From NCBI GenBank assembly GCA_023614405.1, contig CM042689.1, forward strand, positions 331,304,305 to 331,368,304: a stretch of 64,000 bases of DNA, in the 5' to 3' direction. Made by a program: the position numbers and the translations under genes. The notes beneath the pieces are model-generated. The model worked only from the letters and a program-made list of their open reading frames with translations, searched no databases and was not told the DNA's origin. This document shows positions 12,577 to 23,237 of the stretch, piece by piece. Origin of the DNA: Avena insularis (lineage: Eukaryota > Streptophyta > Magnoliopsida > Poales > Poaceae). Each line of letters begins with the position of its first letter. Position 1 is the first letter of the stretch.

Positions 12577-12727
12577 TATATTCAAAATCATTTCTTTACA
12601 GAGTTAAAGTATCCATGGCAAACTCATAACTTTGCATGGATAGAGGGCGCCCCCGACAGATACAGGAGTTATCATGTTCGCTAGATCATAGAGGATCAAT
12701 CAGAGGATCAACAGTTGGTGGGCACAT
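12577..12727 (+). other. Promoter scrap of the zf-XS-like locus
   Basis: Starts TATATTCAAAATCATTTC and includes the block GGCGCCCCCGACAGATACAG through GATCAATCAGAGGATCAACA. Matches 23490-23635 (copy A) and 62110-62255 (copy B). It may be the right-hand remainder of the locus interrupted at 5268, but about 200 bp of target would then be missing between the two pieces. No coding sequence is present. Confidence 0.7.
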
Positions 12728-12954
12728 GGTTACTTTTGCGGGTACTTTTCGCTTGTGTCTTCCCAAAAAAAACTGTCGAGAAGGATGGGTATTTTTATAG
12801 TGAATTAAAACTGGTCAAACCTATCGATAATGAACATAGATAATAACAATATATAAATGAATTGTCAACTCTTCTTTTATATCGGTGAATAATTGGGAAG
12901 CAAAGGTTATACATTATTCCATAATTAGGCCATGCAATGCAGTGGACAGTTAGA

Positions 12955-13459
12955 TTAGATGGGAGGGTGGCCTTGAACATGAGTAGAATAAGACCCTGCA
13001 CATGATGAGATACATGTCGCCAATGTAGGGTAGCAGGTGTGGCCTATCAAACAACAGTAACATCGCGACATATCTTCACAGGATCTAGCCATGCACAATC
13101 TGCCTGGTAAACTAAGCTTAGTGCCGTTTTCCATATCTTGATCCAAGTTTCTACCTATGGAATGGGAAATAAATTATTAATATTCATATTATTCCCTCAT
13201 TTCATGGTACTATCAACTAGCATGTAATCTAAAAAACACTTGGATAATTAACCATAAGCATCCGGAGTAACCGTAAGCACAAAAATTCGAAAAAATTAAA
13301 GTATGCAAAAAAAGTTAAATTAACTTTGGTGTAAATATAACAATAAGTGTGGTGATTATTTAGCATATAGAACTTACATTGCACATGATTATCCAACAAG
13401 ACGAGAATAAATACTAAGAGTACCATAGTTGTAAAATAGGGGTTCAAAGATCTGGCCAT
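12955..13459 (-). CDS. MEG/ESF1-like small secreted cysteine-rich peptide (two exons)
   Basis: Minus strand: exon 1 13459-13378, intron 13377-13155 (GTAAGT...CCATAG), exon 2 13154-12955. Splicing joins the frame exactly and gives 93 residues. Residues 1-28 form a hydrophobic signal peptide (MARSLNPYFTTMVLLVFILV, then LLDNHVQC). The mature part has eight cysteines including a CYCC core: CMARSC, SRCYCCLIGHTCYPTLATC and SSC. A signal peptide in exon 1, cysteine domain in exon 2 and CYCC followed by a Y-x-T-L-A-x-C segment are features of the grass MEG (maternally expressed gene) and EMBRYO SURROUNDING FACTOR 1 families. These encode secreted peptides of endosperm transfer or central cells. Assignment is by motif only, but the intact frame and splice sites make it a credible gene. 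A related broken copy lies at 18908-19107. Confidence 0.75.
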
Positions 13460-13514
13460 GGAGGGACGAGCGGTGATAGTCGTACTGTGTCTGGTGTGTG
13501 TCTCTATAGCTAAG

Positions 13515-13522
13515 TATTTATA
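13515..13522 (-). promoter_or_regulatory. TATA box of the MEG/ESF1-like gene
   Basis: Minus-strand TATAAATA, about 56 bp upstream of the ATG at 13459. This spacing would give a short 5' leader of about 25-30 nt. Confidence 0.6.
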
Positions 13523-13602
13523 AAAACTCAATTAGGGGTGTCCTCATTCATTATGAAACTATCAACACATCCAAGGCAAGGAATAAAGTGTGCCATTAAT
13601 GA

Positions 13603-13772
13603 AAAATCAATGCATAGATTGCTAAAATATCGGCAGATGGCATCGATGCACAATCTCCCTTTTAATGTAAAGATATTTGTGATATGATAAAATCAATGCA
13701 CATATTGCTAAAATCTCTTCACTTAGCATAGATGCCCAATATCCTTTAATGTAAAGATATTTGTGATATGAT
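13603..13772. repeat. 86-bp tandem duplication upstream of the peptide gene
   Basis: Two imperfect copies (13603-13688 and 13689-13772), each starting AAAATCAATGCA and ending TGTAAAGATATTTGTGATATG. Each copy carries TGTAAAG (13666-13672 and 13750-13756), the prolamin-box sequence known from endosperm promoters, and ATGCA cores like part of the RY element. The repeats lie 80-250 bp upstream of the TATA box. A regulatory role is inference. Confidence 0.7.
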
Positions 13773-15330
13773 ATTCCTTTTCATCTATGTATGTACCAAC
13801 ATAAATAGACCCTAAGGGTTGGATCCAAGAAATCTCGACCCTCGGACCATGTCAATCCATCGAACTATATTGCTCCAATGGTGACTGCTCAATATGTTTA
13901 GCGTGCAATTAATATTATATGAAATATCAATGTCTACCACATCCATGTAATTAATGTATGCATTTACTAGTAAAACAAGTATCTACTCATCAGATATGCT
14001 AATTGACAAAATAAACCATGTTTGCATTAGCACCCCTCATGTTGGGATTTAAAAATATCGACCCTAAAGTCTAAAAATACAATAAATAGTAGTCAATGGT
14101 GTTTTGATATTTAAATTATCATTTCAAATATTTCTGGGATACATATCATTTCATTATCATGTGTACGTTTCTAAAAATAACCCTAGGTTTTAGGTAGCCT
14201 GGGCTTTTGAAGCAGGTTGTTGTGCTGAAAACTAAAGCTCGTACCTACTACGACTATCGGACCTCAGGATAGTAGGACTTAGATTCTGTAACACCTAAGA
14301 GTATTTTTTATTAGAAACTACTGCTTGTTATATTATTTTGGGGATAACTGCTTCACTTTCCCATAATGTTTTATATTACTTAGTTCTTCCTAGCGCTCAA
14401 AACACTCCAGGCTTATGACCACCTCGCTCTAGCGCAACCTTGTGTGTACCCACAAGAATAGTTTTCATCGAGTCAAGCCCTTCGACCATTACTTGGATGA
14501 CAACCTCACATGAATGGGAACTTCAAATGCTTACATGTGGGACAAAGAGTGTCAACATTGGGGAGACCCGACTTCGAGGGACTAAACCCTTATAAGATGT
14601 TGTGAGGTATCCCATACTAAAATAATCAAACTAAAATCTAAGACCCGCCCCACTACAGTGCAATGTGGTTACATGGGATAGTTGTTCCAGGGAATCAACT
14701 AGTGATCATGTGTTGCTTTCAAAAAAATTCCTCCAATTGTTCCCAACAACTCCTTCATTTCAAAACATTTATTTTTATCATTTTGAATACAAAACACACT
14801 TGGGTAGAATCACTTCCCAAGGTTTTTCTTGAAAAACTTTCCCATGCCAAAATATCTTTTCCAGGTGTTCCCAACCAATAGTTTTGATTATCGAGAATAA
14901 GGATTTTTGGGGAGACCATGATGATATCCATCATTCATTCATGTTAAGGGGTATATAGGTGTGATAAGGGTGAATCCTATGGTATACTATGGTATAGCTT
15001 GGAGGAGCCAAGGTACCAAACATATAATAGACGAATATAGTATTGGATAATGTAGTTGTATTAAATAATTGAACACATGAATGAATAAAATATTATGACA
15101 ATATGGATTCAGAAAGGTGGCTTGTCATGGTTGGCAACTTGTCCTTGGTCTTCGGCCACGAACACTTCAAAGATTCTTTCTTCCTCGAATTCATCGACGT
15201 TTGTTTCTATCATCGTGAAAATAGTAACATACAACACAGACAAGTAAACAACCAATAAACACCTCCAGTACAGAATGCAAGCAATGAAAACAAAAAAGCA
15301 TATTAGTAGCTCAATCTTCAAACACCAACT
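13773..15330. other. Unassigned AT-rich intergenic DNA
   Basis: No coding region, LTR boundary or structured repeat could be supported. The ORFs at 14663-14881 (+) and 15109-15321 (-) have no recognisable features beyond hydrophobic runs. A possible LTR-like start (TGTAACACC at about 14288) has no partner. Confidence 0.5.
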
Positions 15331-15780
15331 AAAACAAGTTTGTTAAACTAGCCACATTGTCTATGGTGGCTTGAATCATATTAGTATCTATAAAATTTTT
15401 GCCAAATATATTATCCAAATTCAAGTGGTGGAATATGGATATGGTGGTGGAGAAGAGTTTGGAGATTACATCTAGGTCTATTCCTCCGGCGACTCTTCGG
15501 TGTTGTGGATGCAGGTTTCTGCGGTTCTGGGGGCGGTCATTTCTTGTCGCCCAAAGCCTCTTTATATAGGGTTCAAAGTTATTTTGTTTGACCTAGCGGC
15601 GCTGATGGCAACTATACAGACGGAACTATACGGCGGGAATAAAATTCTGGCTGTATAGTTGGTCATTAAAGCTTCAACTTCAACTTCACGACCCCTGGTT
15701 TCTTTGGGTTGTTGGAAATCTCGTATCTTTGACTTTAATGTAGTGATTCCTATCATCAAACATCATTATCTGCGCAGGGA
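15331..15780 (-). mobile_element. Athila-like LTR fragment
   Basis: On the minus strand this contains the motif pair ACTATACAGC...TTCCCGCCGTATAGTT and a TATA box (CTATATAAAGAGG, near 15565). It resembles the promoter part of the longer LTR at 20641-22163 (CCGTATAGTT/GGGAATA, near 21900). No internal coding part is attached. Confidence 0.5.
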
Positions 15781-17000
15781 AAAATAGAAAGAAAGGATTA
15801 CATACCCCTTTGATTATTCGACATTAGTGGCAGGGTTTAGAGATATATTTTATCAAAAATATGAATAATATCCAGTTTAAATGTAGATGTAGATGGCTAT
15901 ATTTTACAGCCATCAAAAACCAAGAAGGAGAAGGGTTTTACACTGCATAGTGGCCTGAACATGGGTAAACTCATCGTGTCTCTCTGGCCATGATTTCTCT
16001 GTTCCTCGCCAATTTCACCGGGAGGTTTGGAGGGATCATGTTCAGTCTCTTGCGTTCGATACTTTCCTACTTTGTGAGATACCCTACCGGGACAATCTCC
16101 AACAAAGTGGATCTAAAAAAGAGGCATTTTGCCCCCACTAATTCTTTAGAAATCCCTTCCAAGAAAATTATGTATAGAAAAAACAAAAACCAATCTACAC
16201 TGAAACTAATTTCTCCAGTTATCCTCAAGGATAAGTGGAGAAACCAAACTACCCTATTTTTAGCGTCTCTCTATTACGCTAGCACTCTACTGTGACAACC
16301 ATAGTGATAGTGCCAGGCATCCTCCACGCCTGATGCTATGATGGGGCCGGCCGGCGTGGATATGGAAAAAATAGCAGATCGATTAGAAAATGAATAAGAT
16401 GCAACAACAGATCAATTATAGAAAGAACCTTATGCAACAACATATTGATTAGATAAGAACAAGAAGCAATAGTAGATATATTAGATAAATAACAATATGC
16501 AATAGTAGATGGATTAAAGAAAGAACCTTAGGCTTGAAAGATTCTGGGGTGGAGGTTGTGTCAGATTTGTAGTCTAGCTTGAGCTTCCGAGACATCACAA
16601 CATTTGGGAGGGAGATCTTAAGACATTTTTGGAAACAACTATGTTCAGATCTAGAGTTAGCCTAGCCGAGAGTGGGAGGGATGGGAGTTGGTGAGATCTT
16701 AAGATATTTTTGAAAATGATTATGTTCATATCTAGAGTTAGCCTTGCCGAGAGAGGGCGCACGACGCTATATAGAGAGAGGATTTGAGATTGGTAGCTAA
16801 GGGTTCCTAGTATTATAAAGGAAATGGTGTGGGAAGTTAGCGAGATCTAATGTTTGCTTGATGGGTTGTAGAACAAATGCACCAAGTGACGTGGGCCGAA
16901 TTTGCACAAAGGGCCCATAAATCGGTCTCCAGCAGGTCGGGAAGGTAGTGGGGGCCACACTTGTTAGCTAGATAAGCCTAAACAGTCAGTGGGCTACGAC
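15781..17000. other. Unassigned intergenic DNA
   Basis: The 101-codon plus ORF (15990-16295) shows no domain or codon signal I recognise. 16305-16360 has a short GC-rich inverted-repeat-like stretch (gccaggcatcc / ggccggccgg). 16380-16780 contains AT-rich short repeats (agatcgattaga / agatctagagttagcc). No gene is supported. Confidence 0.45.
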
Positions 17001-18469
17001 CACTACTAGGAAAACGGCTATAGGTAATCCATAAATCCGTGGCGCACGAGCTTGTGGTGCCCCACGGGTAAAATAGGCGTGGCGTACTACCCACAGGTGC
17101 CCTACGGCTAACTGCCGTAAGCGTGGCGCACATGGGGGTGGTGCGCCACGGCTATGTGTGGGCCAGGGTACAGGTGGCCGCAACACACATATCCGTAGCG
17201 CACTATGTCAAGGTGCGCTACGGATGTGAAACTTAACCGTAGCGCACCTTGACCTAGTGCGCTACGGGTATGTGTGCTGCAGCTGCTTGGTCAACTTAGC
17301 CGTAGGGCACTAGGGCAGAGTGCCCTACGGCTAAGTGGCCTACACCAACTCCCCCCCGGTGGATTGCCTTTTTAGCTTTGCAAAAAATAAAATAAAATAA
17401 AAAATACTTCAAATAATAGAATCTTTTCATATTTAGGTAGATAATGTGGTCTAGTTTGTAGTAAAAGTAACAAACATGAATTTCGATTTTTTCTGCAAAA
17501 AAAGTCATGCCATGGTAAAACGGCCATAACTTTTGCATACAATGTCGAAAAAAACGTATAATATACCAAAATTACCAGAACGAGATTCCAGATCCGCTTG
17601 CAACCCCTTTAGGTTGTTTAGCGATTTTTTAGAATCTCAAAATTCGAAAAGAGTAAAAAGTTATGGCAAAAACAAGATTTTTTGCTGTAGAAAAAATTGA
17701 GGCAACTTACCCGTAGCGCACCACCACCTAGTGCGCCACGATTAAGTTGGGCGGGATTCGAAATTCGAATCACCACCCCGCCCACCTCCCTCCCTCTCTC
17801 CCTCTCTTCCTTCCTCTGTTCTTCTCTTCCTCCCTCTCTTCTTATCTTCCTTCCTCCCTCTCTTCTTCTCTTCTTCTTCTCTTCCTTCCTTCCTCTCTCA
17901 TTCTCTTCCTCTTCTCTTCCCCCCTCTTCTCCTTCTCCTCACTTCGGCCTCCTCCGACCAAGGACGACCACGGGTAACCAGCTCCTTCAGCAGTCGCCGT
18001 CGCCTCCTCCGACCACACGTCCTCCAGCCGCCGTCGCCGCCACCACCTCCTCCGACCATACCTCCGTCTGCACCTCCGACGCACCTCCAGCCGTCTCCTC
18101 TGACCACACCTCCTCCTACTGCCTCGACGCCGACGACGACTAGCATGGCCACGGCCTCCCGCACATCCCTGCGGTGGTAGGTCATGGCCACGGCCACTGC
18201 TCCGGCGAGGCAACGCGACGGCGGCGATTTCTGGACCCGATTGCTTTTGCAATTCAAAACGAGGGTGTTGTTTGCATTTTTTTTTGTTTTTTGAAAAACA
18301 CATCCGCGGCGCACCTGTACCCCTACCCGTGGTGCACCTAGTAGTGCGCTACGCCTATCCTCATATAACCGTAGCGCACCAGGTAGTGCGCTACGGGCAC
18401 TTTTTAGCCGCAGCGTACACCTAGTGGCGCACCACTAGTGCGCCACGAACAGCCCTTTTCCTAGTAGTG
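17001..18469. mobile_element. CACTA-type non-autonomous element with subterminal hairpins
   Basis: The left end CACTACTAGGAAAACGGC (17001) and right end GCCCTTTTCCTAGTAGTG (18469) are inverted terminal repeats of CACTA type. The left subterminal 320 bp holds about six consecutive 31-38-bp hairpins of the form CCGTAGCGCAC...GTGCGCTACGG, and the right side (18302-18450) holds about three more. Subterminal short repeats of this kind bind the transposase in CACTA elements such as En/Spm. The middle has a (TCTTCC)-like pyrimidine tract (17770-17940); the overlapping ORFs there (17697-18143 +, 17842-18314 -) reflect low complexity. No transposase is present. Flanking triplets are GAC and AAC, so the 3-bp target duplication is imperfect. 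Confidence 0.8.
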
Positions 18470-18907
18470 AACTGGCCATTCTCTAGCGTATGTCAAAAAA
18501 TAAATGGCGCTTGCACTAGACGGTGCTACTACGGAATGCCTTTATTGGGCATGTGAGGCACTAAAAACGGCGATCATGCATACCACCTACCATGGGATAG
18601 ATAATCACTGGTATCATGTCTGCCATAGTGTATAAGTGGCCGCCGCGGAAAAATGGTGCCACGCTTTATCATCTACTAGGTAACCAACGTTTGCAGGTAT
18701 TTTTCGCTTGTGTCTTCCCAAAAAAGTGTCGAGAACGATGGGTATTTTTGTAGTGAGTAAAAACTGGTCAAACCTATCGATAATGAACATAGATAATAAC
18801 AATATATAACTGAATCGTCAACTCTTTTATTTATATCGTGAATAATGGGGAAGCAAAAGTTATACATTATTCTATAATTAGACCATGAAATGCATTGGAC
18901 AATTAGA
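18470..18907. other. Intergenic DNA and 3' flank of the peptide pseudogene
   Basis: 18470-18685 is unassigned. From about 18690 the DNA (TTTTTCGCTTGTGTCTTCCC) is collinear with 12740-12954, the 3' flank of the intact peptide gene. The duplicated segment therefore extends well beyond the coding exon. Confidence 0.6.
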
Positions 18908-19107
18908 TTAGATGGGAGGGTGGCTGTGAACATAAGTAGAATAAGACCCTGCACATGATGAGATGCATGTCGCCAATGTAGGGTAGCAGGTGTGTCCTAT
19001 CAAACAACAGTAACACCGCGACATATCTTTACAGGATCTAGCCATGCATAGTATGTCCGGTAAACTAACCTTAGTGCCGTTTTCCATATCTTAATCCAAG
19101 TTTCTAC
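18908..19107 (-). pseudogene. MEG/ESF1-like peptide pseudogene (exon 2 only)
   Basis: A 200-nt segment collinear with exon 2 of the gene at 12955-13459, with the acceptor AG conserved. All eight cysteines remain, but the fourth complete codon after the splice-junction remainder reads TAA (19091-19093) where the other copy has CAA. Homology continues into the intron to about 19255 and stops before exon 1, so there is no signal peptide. Substitutions in the mature part include ED to KD and GR to DI. The two copies lie in the same orientation about 5.95 kb apart. Confidence 0.75.
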
Positions 19108-19256
19108 CTGTGGAATGGAAAATAAATTGTTAATATTCATATTATTCCCTCATTTCATGGTACTATCAACTAGCATGTAATCTAAAAATCACTTGGATAA
19201 TTAACCGTAAGCATCCGGAGTAACCGTATGCACAAAAATTCTACAAAATTAAAATA

Positions 19257-19860
19257 TACGTTAATTTTAATTTTATTGCACTCCGTTTTATCGCACTTAG
19301 ATAGTAAAGTGAAACAAATCTTTTCTTGGATAAAACAAATCTTTTATCGCACTCAGTTTTCAACTGAATTGCTTGAGGACAAGCAATAAGCTAAGTTTGG
19401 AGGAGTTGATACGTCCAAAACGTTTCTACTTTTCTGAACACTTTTGCTATTATTGCTCTTCTAATTTGTGTGATTTGGATACAACTAATACGGACTGACG
19501 CTTTTTTCAGCAGAATTGATTTGGTGTCTAGTTTTTGTGCAGAAAATCAACTTTCAGGAAAAATCTCGGAAAATATGCATAAAATCCTATTTTACCAGAA
19601 GACTCACGGAGCCAGAAGATGAGACGGAGGAGGTCCACGAGGGGCCCACACCCCCTGGCCACGCGGGCCAGCCTAGGCCGCGCCTCGGGCACCCCCTCGG
19701 CCTCCCTCTTCGCCTACATAAAGTCTTCTGACCTAAAAACAGAGGGGGGTTCGATGTTTTTCCAGATAAAGTTCCGCTGGGCCGCCACCACTAGAAACCG
19801 TGATTCGGAACCAAAAACTCCGTTCTGGCACCCTGCCGAGACGAGGAATTGGAGGATATT
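19257..19860 (+). mobile_element. Athila-like gypsy 3' end: polypurine tract and partial LTR
   Basis: AAGTTTGGAGGAG followed by TTGATACGTCC at 19395-19413 is the polypurine-tract-to-LTR junction seen in many Triticeae Athila-type elements, whose LTRs start TGATACGTC. About 150 bp of internal DNA precedes it. The LTR (from 19407) is cut near 19860 and has no partner in the window. Confidence 0.65.
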
Positions 19861-20640
19861 GATAGATTTACTCCAACAAACCATTCATTTGGAAAAGATT
19901 TGAAATTAGAAGTAAGTAGTATTAAATTGTTTTCCAAAATGATTTAGTTAATATTGTTTGTATATATATGAAATTTATGAACAATAAGGAAAAATGAAAT
20001 GAATCTCAATAGAATAATTTAAAGAAGAAAGTATCTCTTATTTCTTTTCTTTATTCAATCACAATAATATAGATACAAATATATAATCAAACAAGGCTAC
20101 TATAAGAACAAGTTACAATAAATAGGAAACTTTATTGAATAAAGGCATGATATTACAAAGATTCTTTACAAGTGAATAAATAAAAGATTACAAATAAATT
20201 TAATAAAGGAAACTAAACTTGTTCCTAACTAATTTCTAGTCTAGTCTTCTTAATCTCCACTTCATTGACCTGGGGCAAGCTTCACCTTTACAACAAAGTA
20301 AAATGGTCATCACGGGATAATATCAATGGCTATTCGAACAATTCCATAAGAAAAGATCTCAATCTTTGAAACTTGAGTCAGGTGGAACCCACCTGTAAGC
20401 AGCTTGGTCACTGCATGCATGATCTGTGTTGTCAACACAGCAGTAGTAGTCCAATACACTTAAAAGAGATCACACAAACACAACATAGTTGTTATCTACT
20501 ACACTAGTTCTATCTATCTCATATCACCACCAAGCTCTAAAAAACACAGCCAAGACCACAACAGATCCTGATAAATATCCAATATATCAACCAACTAATC
20601 CACACAGCAAACCAACCAGATCATCAACAAGATGGTAACC
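19861..20640. other. Unassigned AT-rich DNA
   Basis: No ORF, terminal repeat or duplicated block recognised. It may be a further part of an Athila-like element, but no boundary supports that. Confidence 0.4.
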
Positions 20641-22474
20641 TAATGGAGGGGGTATTGTAGGAGGACATCAAGGTCAAGCAGGAGCTCACATGACCTAGGA
20701 GGAGCAGGGTGATGGCTGCAAGTGCACAAATCGTGTGTAGCTAGTTTCAAAGTTAAGATGTCGATCCCACAGGGAGCCCAAAGGTAAGTGTTTATTGGTA
20801 AAGTCTCTGTCACACCCAAAGTTGTCACATGTCTTCGAGTGAATTGACTGCAAGTGTTGAAATAAGAATAGAATTTGGATTAAAGGAATGTATTTAAATA
20901 AAACTAAAATGTAAACTTTATAAATAAAAAGCATAAAAGTAAAGAACAATTTGTTTGTTGTTTTCTACAGATGACAAAGTAGGCGCGGGGAGATTCAGTT
21001 CTTGATGATAGTGAATGTGCCAGGTGGATGAGTGATAAGTATAACAATTATAATCTTATAAGTATGTGTGTAGGCGAGCAACCCATAATTAGCCATAACT
21101 CCTCTTGGTAGATTTCATCCCAACTTCAATAATCTTACTAGCCTGTTACTATAACCATGGTCAGTCACTAGAAAATTAAGATCCATCAGGTTGCTTAGCA
21201 ATTAAGCTCCTTGGATCGGACTAATGCAATAAGCTCGGTGGCTCCTCGTGATCCTCGAGTCAAACTAGTTTCCCATTGATATCTCCTTGTCTCTCGGGGG
21301 TTGCTGGTCTGCTAGCAAACAAGATTCTATATATGTAGAACAAAGCATCATTTTGTCTAGGCCCTTAATTCGACAACAGTCATGAAGCATCCCACAGATA
21401 GTTAATCACACATAATATAGTAATTAAAATCAACCACAAACTTAATGAAATTATATAGGCACATCACATCTCACTAATCCCCTACATCTCCCACGCCCAA
21501 GGGAACTTACTCACACATGAGATAAGAAAGCATCATCGATATAATTAAATAAAGGGAGTTCTTCTTGATATTACCGTGGAGATCCACAATAAGAAATAGA
21601 AATAAATCCAACACAATTCAAGATGGGAAGAACAATCTCAAACCCTAGTCTTGAAAGGTGGAGATCTCTCTCTCAAATACAAGTAATGGCTATGCAGGTG
21701 TAGTGGCTAGGAGATCGAAGATCATGGAGCGAGATGAATAACGTCTTCCCCTTCTTCTCCAGATCTCTTCTTTCTCCGTTCTAGATGGGATGGCGGCTCG
21801 TGTGTTCTGTTTTTGTCCTCCACCTCTTCATGAAAGTTTTCCCTTTTAATAAGACAAAGGAGATGGCAGCTATATGGTAGGAACTACATAGCCGAAAAAA
21901 TATTCCCGCCGTATAGTTGCTCGTTAAGGCTTCTATATGCTCCCCTTGATTGCTTCCAAAATGAGATTTGCTTGTTTTCGTCTGAATATTTTGTTTCTGC
22001 TATTAAAAACCTCTGTTGATATTCAGAACCTGAAACACACATTAAAACCCAAGTTTTCTTCCCTACCGAAGTATTAGCATTAGGTAAAGATAGAAAACCA
22101 TCAAATTCAAATGAAAACCATCGATAGAAACCATCAAAAATGTGATGAATCTCACAGCTATCAACTCCCCCAAGCTTAGATGTTGCTCGCCCTCAAGTGA
22201 CAAGGAAATAAGAAAGGATAGTGGAGATTGAGACATAAATAAAAGAACTTACAAGCTCAAATTGGTATCAAATTCTTTTCTTCAAAATTCCTGCAACCTT
22301 AAACATGACCATACAAGTATTCACAAGATTGCACTGAGTTCACTTCCTAACCACGTATATCTTGCTAGCAAATAAATTATATGCCCGAGCGAGTCTCAAA
22401 AGTTTAGCTAGGAAAGTGAAACAAATATTTTTGGTTTCTCTCTTATTGAGAGATGAAAATGTATATTTTGTTGA
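20641..22474 (-). mobile_element. Athila-like LTR and 3' internal end (minus strand)
   Basis: On the minus strand, AAGCTTGGGGGAG (22164-22177) is followed by TTGATAGCTGTGAG. This is a polypurine tract and LTR start at 22163, as in Athila-type gypsy elements. The LTR extends to about 20700, where CCCTGTGGGATCGACATC appears, a motif often found near such LTR ends. 22178-22474 would be the last part of the internal region; no coding domain is readable. The left boundary is not defined. Confidence 0.55.
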
Positions 22475-23237
22475 ACGTGGCCCCACTTGTCATCACGTAA
22501 CAGGGGGGTCCTACTTGTTAGCACGTAACATCAAGGGTCCACTATGGGACCCAACTGAATGCGGCCCCACTTGTTAGCACGGAACGACGAGGGTCCACTA
22601 ACGGGACCCGACGGACAGCGAGTTTCAGACTGATGTGAGAGTTTCAGACAAGGAGATGGGCATAAATGAGGAAAGTTAAGCGACTTGGGAAAAGTGAGTA
22701 CAGCTAACGAACCAGGGGCACAGAAATATAAATCCCATATCCAAGATACACATAAGAAGCAATAACATGACCATAAGCGCCCACATACTCATATGTGTAC
22801 TACCCATGCAAAGCATCTACGCATAGATCAGGCTCTGGTATCACTATTGGGTTTGCAACATAGAAAACAAAAAATTTCCTACGATGGGAACTATATGCAC
22901 CAAGATCCATCTATCTAGATACAAGCAATGGGTAGATATATATTCATATATTACATACCCTCGAAGACCTAAAATCTTTATGAGTTTGAACTCGTTGGTG
23001 ATGTAGTCGATCTCTTGCCGATCTCAAGATTGTGATGAAGTCCAGCTGGTCCAGCACCATCAAGTCCAGCACCGCAAAGCAGTGGTGCATCCGTGATCGC
23101 ACACACGTTCGGGTATCCCGACAACCTCTGAGCCCTCGCTCCAGCAAAGCAGCGGAAGCAACAAATCCTTCCAGAAAAATCCACCGGGAACATGTATCTC
23201 GCTGATCCGAGACCATGGGGAAATTCTAGAGGGGGAG
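22475..23237 (-). mobile_element. Truncated copia LTR, PBS and attached promoter-like DNA (direct repeat 1)
   Basis: 22845-23237 is the 3' part of a copia LTR on the minus strand. It is followed on that strand by a PBS-like GTGATACCAGAGCC (22831-22844), matching the tRNA-iMet type TGGTATCAGAGC. The following 370 bp (22830-22475) do not look like copia gag; they resemble plant promoter DNA and match, in the opposite orientation, 60210-60470 (CTGGTTCGTTAGC, GCTTAACTTTCCTCA, gctaacaagtggggcc). The whole block is repeated at 26225-27000. The LTR is cut at 23237 where the zf-XS-like promoter begins. Confidence 0.65.

Noticed and set aside
17842..18314. Arg/Gly-rich minus-strand ORFs of 138-153 codons
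   Set aside because: Produced by the pyrimidine-rich low-complexity tract inside the CACTA-type element; two frames are open at once.
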